This document shows positions 11,548 to 21,931 of a stretch of 64,000 nucleotides of DNA, one piece after another; position 1 is the first letter of the stretch; every line of letters begins with the position of its first letter. Position numbers and translations under genes: made by a program. Source of the stretch: Amylostereum areolatum (lineage: Eukaryota > Basidiomycota > Agaricomycetes > Russulales > Stereaceae); contig SAXG01000009.1 of the NCBI GenBank assembly GCA_012932865.1, forward strand, positions 295,163 through 359,162, read 5' to 3'. The notes below the pieces were generated by a model. That model worked only from the letters and a program-made list of their open reading frames with translations, ran no database searches and was not told the DNA's origin.

Positions 11548-12058
11548 TGTAACGAGAGAGAACAAGAGAGACGAGACGAAGGCCTTGTAATTTCGAACGC
11601 CGCCGTGGTACGGGTCCAAGAGCCTGGTCCAAGTGGCAAACGCGCTCTCCACACGCGTTCGACATTCATTTCCACGTTCACCCATTACCGCGAAGACGCC
11701 GGACGCTTGCCACTCTTTCTTGTCTGAATTGTCACACGGGGCCGGTGGGCTATGCAAGTATTCCAGCTACCAAGTGGCTAAACGTTCGCTCTCGCTGCAT
11801 GGCAAGTTGCCACCATCTTCGATTGACTCGAGCGCATTGTTCTCCGAGTCGTCCTGTTGTCACCTCAGGAACCCACCGCGTTTTCCACTCGTCAATTTCT
11901 TTGCCACCCGGGGCTGGTACGCCGCGCAAATGGAGAATGTGCTGAGCAGTGAGAGCTTCGTCGTTCGACACTCACTCGTACCTCGTACTAACCCGCCCAT
12001 CCGTTGTCACAATATTGGCAACTGACCTCAGCCTGTGGCAAACTCTGGATGGCGGTCT

Positions 12059-12073
12059 GTTTATATATATATA
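12059..12073 (+). promoter_or_regulatory. TATA box of K2
   Basis: TTTATATATATATAG, 52-66 nt upstream of the K2 start codon at 12125. A clear TATA element at the expected place. Confidence 0.6.
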
Positions 12074-12124
12074 GGAGAGACCATGCGCCCGACAGTAAGT
12101 CCCACCTCGCCTTGAAGAACAAAC

Positions 12125-14758
12125 ATGCCCGTCACTCGTCGACTTCGCTCCACAACTCCGATGCCTGCCCAACGATTCTCAAAGAGACTTCGCTCTCTCT
12201 CTGCCTCACCCTCGGACGCCCTCATCGGATCGACCGCCACAGATCCCACTCCTTCTTTTCCAGTGGAGTTCAAGAGTGCTCTGACCCCCCCGTCGCTCGC
12301 TAGGCCGACACCTCCAACGGGTCCACCTCAGTCTCCTCTCATCGTCTCCCCCGCATCGCCCATCAAATTGACGTCGGCAGGCTTCGATCGATTCAACTTC
12401 AGGACCACCGGCACCACATCCACCGAACAATACAAGCAGCTCGGACAGGAAGCCGAGTACCAGTGCGTCGGGCCAATGCCAGTCGAAGAGTTCATCAAGG
12501 AGCTCGTCCCCCAGTCGCCCGAGCCACGCCCCGCGACGGCTCAGATGGATATCAGTGTGCCCGCCCCTCCTAATACGGAGGATAGCTTCGTATGTACATG
12601 GCATGCGTTTCTTCGCATCGTGCTGATGGCAGTAAATCTTACAGATCCAAATCGCCGAGGCTGCGGGAGTCTGTCCGTCCACATATCCTCCGAAAGACGA
12701 ACACGAAGGGCGGCCAAGTACCACGATGAATACCGTAAATGCGACGTCTCCGGGCTCCTTCAAGCGTTTCCGCAACATTCCTGCCATCGGAAACCGGGTC
12801 GATCAAGTACTGTGGTCGCACATGGAGATCTGCATAGAGCTGAAGAGGATTTCCCAAGACGGTTGGCGAGATCCTCTCGCCGGCGAGGATCCTGCACAGG
12901 TGGAGTTTTCGCCTACTACCATCCTTGCTACGAAGACACGGGGCCAGCTTATGGCTTATGCGCTGGCCATGTTCACAAGCCAATACCGAACGTTCGCCTT
13001 CACAATTGTCCTCTTGGAACACGAAGCTCGCTTGATCCGCTGGGACCGTGCTGGTGCTATTGTGTCTAGGCGCTTTGCGTGGAGAGTGAAGGACAGTCCC
13101 CTGGCCGAATTTCTCTGGCGATTCGATCACTTGTCCAACAAAGACCGAGGCCACGATATCACTGTCTGGATCCCTTCGCCTGAAGAAATTGATCTCGCCC
13201 GAGGTGTCCTGGCCAGGTGCAAGGCCGTGAAGATGGGACGCGATGAACCGTTCCACAAGTTTTACGTTTACGACGAGAAGACCAAACGGAGGAGAGCCTA
13301 TATCGCACCGAGTCCTCAGGCTTACAGTCGCTCCCTAATAGGTCTCGGAACGTCTACCTACGTTGCCGTGGATCTAGTCTACCCACACGCGATCGTCTTA
13401 CTCAAGGATTCGTGGCGCGTCAACCTGCCGGGGATACCATCAGAGGCATGGGTGTATTCTCAGCTTGAGTCCGCAAATGTTCCGCATGTCGCCAGAGCAG
13501 TTCATTCAGGTGATGTGATCTGCATCCCCAGCCGTGACGACCCCTCGCAAGGCGCTTCGGGTGGCGAGCCTGCGACGTATGACGAACTTGTGTTGGATGG
13601 CATCGGAGAAGTACAGGAGACCTTGACCCACTGCATACGCAAACCGATCCTGGGCGTGCAGGACCAACCCTTTCGATGGCTCTAATAACCGGACCTGGAT
13701 ACCTCCCCTCTTGCAATGTCGCACTGCTTTGGACACAACGGGATACTCACTGACTGTTTTCGCTTCGACGAAGGAGTTTTGTACGGCCATGAGGGATGCC
13801 GCAGAAGGTATTCGTCCCCTTCACACTTTCGAGAAGCCAGGTTTACATTAGATCCCCAGCACATCACGTAGCAGCCACGAAGGCGAATATCCTGCACGGA
13901 AACATAGGCGTGTCGAGTATTCTGATCACGGAAGACGGACACGGCCTGCTTGTCGACTGGGACATGTCGTATGTGCTGTCAAAAGGGGCGACGACTCCGC
14001 AGGGGGTTTTCAGAATGGTCAGCATTTCGAAATCTGTCGTCCCATGAACTTGTTGTTTCTGACTTAAAAACACGACTGTTTAGGGAACATGGCAGTTTAC
14101 ATCTGGCCTGCTTTTGGCGGAAAATGGCAAGATATCACACAGCTTTCACCACGACGTTGAATCTTTCGTCCACGTTTTCACGTACTGTCTCGCACGATAC
14201 TGCGAGACTGGGGTCGAGGACCTACTCGTCGTCATGCAAACCGTCTTCGACGGTCGCTCATCTTCACGGCCAGAGACGATATACACAGGCGGCGTGGGGA
14301 AGCAATCCTTCTTCTCGAACTCGATTCTGGAAGACACTAGGTTTCACGGACACGTCAACGATCATTGCTGTGCCCTCCTCACGGAACTCCGGGACCTCTT
14401 TCAAAACGCCTTCTATTCCCGAGATAGCGACCCAGTTGCCATCATGAAGCGCAGGGATGCATTGGCCACGCTCTCCAAGTCCGACTACTTGTACAAGCGG
14501 TTCGACTACTACCTTGCGCAACGAGGCTGGCCGCGGTGCGACGCGAGCAGAGATCAAATGCCCATCACACGGATCTCCAACCCAGAGAACCGGAAGCGCA
14601 AGGTTGCTTCAGTCTACGACGAAGATCATTGCGGGAAGACAACGATCAAACGACCGATGATCATGCCTGCTGCTCGCGTCTCGACTCCCTCGGAAACAGG
14701 AAAAGGAGGAAGATCACTCCAAACTGGGTTGTATCCGTTGGCGGTGGATCATGTGTAG
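12125..14758 (+). CDS. FunK1-family protein K2, probable pseudokinase
   Basis: Exon 1 gives a basic, Ser/Pro-rich N-terminus and the signature QCVGPMPVEEFIKELVP. Exon 2 holds [50 protein letters not shown] and the lysine region IVLLKDSWRVN. The catalytic loop at about 13895-13927 reads HGNIGVSSILI, where relatives have HGDIS.GNILI: the catalytic Asp is Asn and the metal-binding Asn is Ser. LLVDWDMS replaces the DFG region. The C-lobe (GTWQFTSGLLL, DVESFVHVFTYCLARY) is complete, with a KRK tail. One extra T near 13673 shifts the frame before FDGSNNRTW. With both catalytic residues gone it is unlikely to phosphorylate and may act as a scaffold or decoy; that is inference. Confidence 0.85.
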
Positions 14759-14940
14759 ACTTGTTCGACGTAAATCCCTCGTACGTCCCTGACGGCCTCG
14801 AGAAATTATGCTATATGACACCAAGTAGTTGTGATGCTATGATTACACTGGCAGGCATACTATAATTAGTTCTGGGACTCTTAATTGTATTTATCCTATC
14901 TATGTATGTACCACCACCTTTATTTGTTTTCCCTGATACG
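14759..14940. other. Short intergenic stretch between K2 and K3
   Basis: AT-rich, no gene. The N-terminal half expected for K3 is absent from it, so K3 was truncated here. Confidence 0.6.
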
Positions 14941-15834
14941 TACTATCTTGCTGTACGGTTTCCTTGACTTACAATGGCCCCTTCGCCTCATTGTCGAAGA
15001 CAAGGCGCGCCTCCTCCGTTGGGACCACAGCGGTGTCGTCGTCACCGAACAATTCGATTGGCAGGTCGAAAACAGTCCCCTGGCCGAGTTCCTTCACCGT
15101 GTCGACCTATCCTCCCCGGAACAACGTGGACTGGACTCAACAGTCTCCTTTCCGACTCCCGAGGAAGTCAGCCGTGCACAGGCCGCCTTCGAACGTTCCG
15201 GCAGCGACCCCCATCCTCCAAACACCTTCCACAAATTCGCCGTTACCGACGACGTTACAGGCGAGACGCGTTATCTCGTTGCAGGCAGACCGCAAGTGTT
15301 TGGGCGCTCCCTCGCGGGCAGGGCCACCTTCGGATATGTTGCAGTGGACCTACACGACGAATCTCTCGTCTGGCTCAAGGACTCGTGGCGTCTCGACATC
15401 ATAATTGCACGCAAAGAAGCTGATATCTACCGATGCTTGTCCGAGGCAAACGTTCCACACGTTCCTGCAATGCTCGTCGGCGGGGATGTCTTGGGGCACG
15501 CAACGGAGAGCCAGGAATTTATCAAATGCCCATGGGTTTGTTGGACGGAAGGAGTTGAAGCGTATAGGTATCACCGCGTTGTGTTGCGCACTGTCGCTCG
15601 TCCTCTCAAGGATTTCAGGTCAACTCACGAACTTACCATTGCCGTTCGAGACGCTATTGATGGTGCGCCTTTCGAGTAACTTCTTTCGAACTGAACCAAC
15701 TCTGCTCTTAGCTCATGCTGATGCATACACCAAATTGAACATTCTCCATACCGACATCAGCGCGGGAAACATTATGATCACGGCGGAGGGCCATGGCCTG
15801 CTGATCGATTGGGAGCTTGCCGTGTCGGAAAAAC

Positions 15835-17300
15835 CGGATTTAGCTGATCAGCACCTTACGGAAATCTGACGACAGCTGACGGTTTCGGACGGCTTATCTG
15901 AACTCGTGAGTGGTGCTCAGCCCATGATCAGCCGCTGGCAAGTGGCTGCAAGGTGGCGCCGTGAAGGTAATAATTGGTGATTCGATGACATCACCTCTGA
16001 TATGCAGTGCACGTGCAAGACAGAACCGCCGGTCCGACGGCGAGAAAAATCTGCGAAGTCGAATTGCACTTTGGGCCAGTGGTTCCCGCCACCATCTGGC
16101 GACTTATATAGCCTCTCTACGAAAGAAATTTGAGTAGCATACAGATTATATGTATAAACATGTATATATGTATCAGAAGCCCATTTACTCGAGTGAAGAC
16201 GAGAAGGAAATGAGCTACATAGCAGCCGCGGGACTCACAGACAGCCTGCACTAGCAGGGGCTGCCAGAGTCAGACACCCGTGGCTCAAACATAATTCAAA
16301 ACTCGGTTGGTATCTTTTTGCCCCACTCATAGCTATGAAATCTTAGGACACCCCACTCGGAGCCACTGGACTTGGAGCCATCTCTAGCACTTGCTTGTAA
16401 TCTCGGATCTCGGACTTGGACATCTCAGCACTTGGACATCAAGTAAGCAGGCAAGCCGCCGGAGAAACTCCTGATGAAGTAAGAAAATAAACATTTTCTT
16501 TGATTTCTTGCGTGACCTTATCACCCCTGATAGCCCCACAAGGCATGGCTGATACGAGTAGTGTTCAACAAATTATAAAGTATACTTAAATATAATCGTA
16601 TTCATACAAAAAAATACCGATATATTATGGCTTCTACGTATTCTGTTCGGCCTCGATATGGTTGAGTACAATATGTTATATTACGAGTACGATACAGTAC
16701 GCACCTGATATTTAATTGTAATACAAGTATGCCAGGAACACGGCTACTTACCCAGTCTACCGGCTTCAAGACGGTCTTGCGAGTCCGGAATAGATATCCA
16801 AATCGAGAATAGCATCTCCGGCAATAGCGGGAGCTGTCCGGGACCCTGCCCCATTCTCAGAAGGTGTGCCGCCGCTGTTTCCCACGACATGCTGCCAATC
16901 CCAGCGGCCAGTATCAGCACCCCGTCACTGCCAATGGTGGTAGACTCAGTATCTCAACTAAAGTCCCAATAAACATGCTCTTGGGGTACATGGTTAGCTC
17001 ATTAATGAGGTTGGACATAGTACAGAAAGTTCATTAGGTCTAGTTGAGGTCTAGAGCAATAACTTCAATTAGATACAAGTAAATAGGAAGATCTGACAAA
17101 TACGATACAATATAGTACAGGTACGAGTAAATATTGGAATGGCCGCCTTCGTAATAATACGTATTCGATATAATATGGTCGGCCAGCATATTTACTCGTA
17201 TTTGTTGAACACTAGATACGAGTTTATCGCCCATTTTTTGAGTGAAACCCCCTGGACAAGGGAAGTATAATGTAGTCGATTTTGCACGTCTATGTGGCAA
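15835..17300. mobile_element. Insertion of unknown family in K3, with a hAT element nested inside
   Basis: Flanked by GGAAAAAC at 15827-15834 and 17301-17308, an 8-bp target duplication. Deleting the insert and one copy rejoins the K3 codons exactly (VSEK to QGTH). Without the nested element it would be about 802 bp. It contains a TATA-like ACTTATATAG near 16108 and AATAAA near 16487. The ends (CGGATTTAG... and ...TGTGGCAA) show no inverted repeat and no TG..CA, so the class is uncertain. No coding region. Confidence 0.75.
16559..17214. mobile_element. Non-autonomous hAT-type DNA transposon (MITE-like), 656 bp
   Basis: Terminal inverted repeats TAGTGTTCAACAAAT at 16559-16573 and its reverse complement at 17200-17214, 15 of 15 matching. 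Flanked by GATACGAG at 16551-16558 and 17215-17222, an 8-bp target duplication. Both features are hallmarks of the hAT superfamily. The interior is AT-rich and has no transposase, so it would need a helper elsewhere. Confidence 0.9.
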
Positions 17301-17959
17301 GGAAAAACAAGGTACTCACGGTGAGTTTCTCGTCGTTCGGATTTGGTCACTATATTTCTGATTGAGGTCGCGCAGGGTACATGGCGGTTCGCGTCCTCCG
17401 CGCGGTTGGAATCCGACGGAACGAAGGTTTCATACCCTACAAGATGACCTAGAATCGTTTGTCCACGTTTTCGTGTACCATTAGTCCGCTATCGCCCAAC
17501 ATCTGTTCGTGATCCGGAGGCAAACATCGATTGCGTGTAAGTACCGCCCGCACTACCTTGGCGAGGAGTCCTGGCGTAGCGCCGATGGGAAGCTCGCATT
17601 TTTCTGTGGAGGCGGGGTTCACCATGGGGCCATCCGACGTCACCTTCCTTCCGGTGCAGTTCTTTTGGTGGAAGAGCTGAGGCGCTTGTTCTGGCAAGCA
17701 TATTATCCTGCGAGTCGTCGCCGAACACTCCGCGCGGGAATTGCTCGCTTCCTCGGCAGGAGTCTTGACTCTGTTCGAGAAACACATCGCGATGGATGGT
17801 TGGATGGAAAACGACGCCGCGTATGATGTATTGGAAGCTGCACAGGAGAAGGGTGCTAATGGAAAGCGAGGGGCGACAGCGGGATGTGACTTCGGACGTT
17901 CACCGAAGAAAGGGCGCTCCTTCGGCATCAAAGGTTCGACTCATAGCAGTCCTTCCTGA

Positions 17960-18292
17960 AACTGCAGATGGCAGCCAGTTGTTGCATTCATCTCATGTAT
18001 CAAGTACGACTCGTCGGTGCTCTGCATTCAGCGCGATATGTAGCGAAATATTGTTTTAATCACACGCGCTCCTTCGACGTCTACATGACCGCCACGGCTG
18101 TAGTAGATTAACGGAACATCAATGCATCGCACAGACCACTGGCCAGTGCCAAATGGTGGAGGTGTCTGGAAGAAATATGAGTTAATACATCAAGGGGTAG
18201 GGAAGTAAAAACATGGCAGGGGGGCGAAAAAATAAATAGTAAGAGTCCATATAAGGTGACAAACTCGAGACGGTGAGACATATAGAGCAGTA
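17960..18292. other. Intergenic between K3 remnant and K4
   Basis: Tail-to-tail gap holding the 3' flank of K4. Nothing else recognised. Confidence 0.5.
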
Positions 18293-20390
18293 CTACGAGG
18301 AAGGGCTGGAAGGTGTGGTATGCGGCTCCTTCAATGGGTTCGACGATATCAGAGATTTCAACGAAGACGACGAGCATAGACGTTTCGACGACCCTCTACG
18401 GTCCTCGCACGTCGACTCCTCCCGCTTCCGCTTCCGCTTGGACTCCTTCACACCTTTGGACTTCTTCTTCTTCAGCACGTCCAGGCTCGCGTCGTCGCTC
18501 TGCCACCCAGGCGTCGTGAGGCCAATGTCGAAGAGCTTCAAGACATGTGTCGGCGTCTCCAAAAGCTTGAGGGCTGAGGCGTTGCGTTCCGGGTCGACGC
18601 CTGTGTATCGAGGATAGAATGCGTGGAAAAACAGCTCTCGCAGGTCATATACGAGATCGAAAGCGCCGGGAGAGAAATGTTCTTGCAAATTTTCCGCACA
18701 TACAATGCCTCCTTGGAAGAACAAAATTTGCCCTTCGTACTCCGAAACAGAGGCTCTTCCTCGCTAGAGTATTGGTGAAACACCATGTCGAGGTCCATTT
18801 CGAGGCCAATGATATTTGTGGGTCGGTGTCGGATGAGCTGGTATACGAGAACGTATACGAAGGATTCAAGGTCATCGCTGAGCGTGTGCACCTTCTTGCC
18901 TTGGCCCTCCAATAACCGAGCGGATGTGAATGGCCAAGTTCCCTGAAAAAGACCAAGTTAGTGACACCTGCGAGCGTACGGAACGAATAAACGCAGTTAA
19001 CTTTGGTGGGATTGTCCTTTGTGACGTCGATGGCCAATTCCCAATCGATTAAGATTCCGTGCCTGTCTTCAGTGATCAAGATATTCCCCGGGCTGATGTC
19101 TCCGTGAAGGAGGTTGAGTTTCGAGAACGCCTTGACCATGTGCTGAAAGATAAACGTCAGCGTCGGACAGGGACTGTGGAATGATAATAGCCGTACCTTC
19201 GACCGCATCCCTCACCGCCGTCGTCATCTCAAACGTGCTCTTGAATTTCCGAAGAGAGCGCCCGACCATACCCAGGACCAGGCGATGATGAATAGAAGGG
19301 CGGACGCCTTGCGAGGCGCAGGCCCAGGTCGCTTTCCTGAACTCGGCGGTCCGGGTCTTCTGGTCTTCCACATCGCCCCCAGCCAGCATCGGCGCGACAT
19401 GCGGAATTTCCGCATCCATCAGACGGCGATAGATGTCGGATTCCTTGGGCATGGACGGGTGGTCGGAGCGCCACGAATCCTTGATCCAGACGATGACTCC
19501 GTCGGTTAGCCGCACGGAAAGGAAGCCTGCAGAGGCACGGCCAGCGACGTCGCCACTCGTGGGTCGAGCTAAGTAGCAGACGTATGAATCCTTTGCGCCA
19601 GAAATCTCGTCTTGGACGCATATCTGGATGGGATTTTCGTCGGAAGGGATGCGAACGCCAGCGCGCTCGAAGGATGTACGCGCAAAGGCAACGTTGTCGG
19701 AAGAAGGATGTGATACAGTGGGGTCGAACCCCTTTTGCTTAGGGGATAGGGAGTCAAACCGGGTCAGAAACTCGACGAGCGGGCTGTTTGCTTCGTTCCA
19801 TTTGAAGAGCTCTGTGACAACGGCGCCACTACGGTCCCAGCGAATGAGTCGGGCCTTGTCGTCGAGGAGGAGGACGGAGAAGAGGAAGTGGCGGGTAAGG
19901 GTGTCGAAGGTGGTGAATGCATGGTATGCCTGCTTTCTTCGGCTGGTAACACGTCGCTCAGACGTCCTCTGGAAGGATATCTTTTGACGGCCTTCCTCCG
20001 CCTCCGGGTCTCTGAACGGATCGTCCTTCAAAGCAATCCGGTCGATGAACATTTCTGCCGAGTGGCAGGAATCCGTCGAGCCGCCCTCCTTGGGGTAGAC
20101 GGCGATATATGGCATGGGGTCTCCGTCGGCGTCGACGGCCACCTTGGTGGCGGGGTTGATGAAGTCAGAGTTTGGGCAGATATTCGCGGATGTAAAAGCG
20201 AGTATCTGAGCTGAGAATAAGTGCACGCAAACAGATAGGGAATGCGCAGGCGTACCATCTCGTCTGCGGTATGTGGCAGCTTCTCGTCCGCGATGGTGAG
20301 GCCGCGAACGGCGGTTGGAAGGGGATATGAGGGAAAGAAGTTCTCCATGAAGACGGGAACAGGCATCGGACCAACAAACTTTGAGTCCAT
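18293..20390 (-). CDS. FunK1 fungal-type protein kinase K4 (close paralog of K7)
   Basis: Starts [20 protein letters not shown], the subfamily signature. After the first intron: [64 protein letters not shown], the lysine region [12 protein letters not shown] and [20 protein letters not shown]. The catalytic loop [11 protein letters not shown] (complement of about 19083-19106) and ILIDWELA are intact, then [31 protein letters not shown]. The tail is basic and Ser-rich ([19 protein letters not shown]...[10 protein letters not shown]), a likely nuclear signal. Compared with K7, one T is missing from a T run near 18730 (K7 reads TKGKVMFFQGG), which shifts the frame before the last ~140 residues. 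Very similar to K7 throughout but inverted. Confidence 0.88.
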
Positions 20391-20979
20391 GGTGGGAGGA
20401 CACGATCGATCAAGAGGAGAGACTGGAAGAGGGGAAAATATGGGGAGGGGAGATGAGTGTCAAGGCAAAGGACCGCCAACCAAGTTGAACCTCCGCAAGT
20501 CATCAAAATCATGTGATCCCCTATTGTCAACCTAAAATGGCATCAGGAGTCGGATTCAGGACCGTGACTGCAATTGTTCGTTCTCATATCGATGATATCG
20601 GCTGAAAAGTGATTGGTGACCCGTGTAAGTTTGCTTGTACGTCTACCGACCCAGTACGTCATCCGCTATCTCTCTCTGCTACATACGCAACTCATGTCGA
20701 AAAACCAGATTTGGGTGCTGATTCTAGCAGGAGTGAAAGAGATATCAACACCGCTTCACCGGCGGTCGGGCGGCGGTCGTGTGTATAGTGATGCGGCCGA
20801 TAGTATTTCCAGCCCATTGGTAGCACAAGTAGACAATGACAATGGGTGCCCCTCGTATAACCGAGTAGCAAATTTGTCACGTTGGCTCCGGGTGGTGCGT
20901 ACTTATACCTCTCGGCCCTTTCGACAACTCCTTCCCGTCGACTTTGCGAACTCGCGCCTGGAGTGCCTTCAACACCATC
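20391..20979. promoter_or_regulatory. Divergent promoter region between K4 and K5
   Basis: Two FunK1 starts face away from each other across 589 nt, the same arrangement as K1/K2. A TATA-like CTTATACC lies about 75 nt upstream of the K5 start. No genes inside. Confidence 0.5.
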
Positions 20980-21724
20980 ATGCCATCTTCTTCTCCCTCG
21001 TCTTCAAATGACAGCGATGACAGCGACGAATATCAACCATCAGACGTCGACTCTAACGACGACTCCTACGACTCAGAATCTTCTTCTTCTTCTAGTGATG
21101 AAGACCCGCCGGTCCCCATATTCCCTACCAGTCCTATCCACGCGAAGAGGTCGGGAAATGTACGTTACTCGTCAAACACAAAACCCCTCAAGTATGAAGA
21201 TGTGTACGCCGCCAATATCGTCGAAATGAAACAGCAGTTCATCGGTCCCATGCCCACTTCCGACTTCATGCGTGAATTCGTTCCTCCCGCCCCAGAGCCG
21301 CGCCCCGACGGTGTTGACCTATCGGCCCCTCCTAGTTTCCCAGGAGGCACGTATGAAATCGACTTCGTGAGTTATATCAACCATCTACACCTTGCTTATT
21401 ATAACCCTATGCCCAGAAAACGGTCGTCGAAGACAGTGGTCTATGTCCCAACTACCGCGTGCATGACGGGAGGGCTATGCATGCGTACGCCGAGCAAGAT
21501 GAAGACCGCCGTGCGGATTTTCAGGTGTTTTCGTCAAGTCTCGTCATCGAAAACATTGGAAAAGACGAAGTGTGGGCGTTCTCCGAACTTTGGGGAGAGC
21601 ACAAAAATCTCTCTGAGGATCCCTTCTGTGATCCTGTCGAAGAGAAACACCGCAAACGCCTCGAATTTCAGCATGACACTCATCAAGGCGCCAACAAAGC
21701 TCGAGGTCAAATGATCACCTATGC

Positions 21725-21870
21725 TTGTAGTTCTGGGCAGCGCGAGGCACGAGCACCGCCCAGAACGTAGTCTATGGCCGACGCCGGTCCTCGGTAGATG
21801 CCGGCGTCTCTCTCGTCTTGCCTCCACACTCTGCAGCTCGTCGTGCCGCTAGGCCGTCGAGATTCTTTTC
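21725..21870 (+). repeat. Split direct repeat A1
   Basis: 146 bp starting TTGTAGTTCTGGGCAGCGCG and ending GAGATTCTTTTC; identical to A2 at 29191-29336. Left terminus of the element. It contains the short inverted pair GTTCTGGGC / GCCCAGAAC near its start, able to form a hairpin. Confidence 0.92.
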
Positions 21871-21931
21871 CTTTCCTCTCGAACCATTTCGGCTCCGTCT
21901 CCTTCACAAATCCCTTTCCGGTACCCCGAAC

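Larger units (their letters stand above)
11471..12124. promoter_or_regulatory. Divergent promoter region between K1 and K2
   Basis: 654 nt between two start codons facing outwards. Each side has a good TATA-like element (11541-11547 for K1; 12059-12073 for K2). Short open frames here have no family resemblance. The pair could be co-regulated from shared upstream elements, which is inference. Confidence 0.6.
14941..17959 (+). pseudogene. FunK1 pseudogene K3, 5'-truncated and broken by nested insertions
   Basis: The left part (14970-15834) starts abruptly at the equivalent of LRLIVEDKARLLRWDHSG, lacking the N-terminal signature, and runs through SLVWLKDSWR, EADIYRCLSEANVPHV, an intron, and the catalytic loop HTDISAGNIMI with LLIDWELAVSEK. 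At 15834 the frame is cut by a 1466-bp insertion. It resumes at 17309 (QGTH plus a GTGAGT splice donor), then the C-lobe exon GTWRFASSARLESDG at about 17377 and DLESFVHVFVYH. That exon has a frameshift near 17445, a one-base deletion causing a stop near 17484, and further shifts before LVEELRRLFWQAYYP and LASSAGVLTLFEKHIAMDGW. No single functional protein is possible. Confidence 0.88.

Noticed and set aside
12206..12787. Minus-strand frames across K2 exon 1
   Set aside because: Shadows of the conserved K2 coding frame.
15835..17300. Considered a solo LTR in K3
   Set aside because: Target duplication is 8 bp and the ends are not TG..CA, so the LTR model does not fit.
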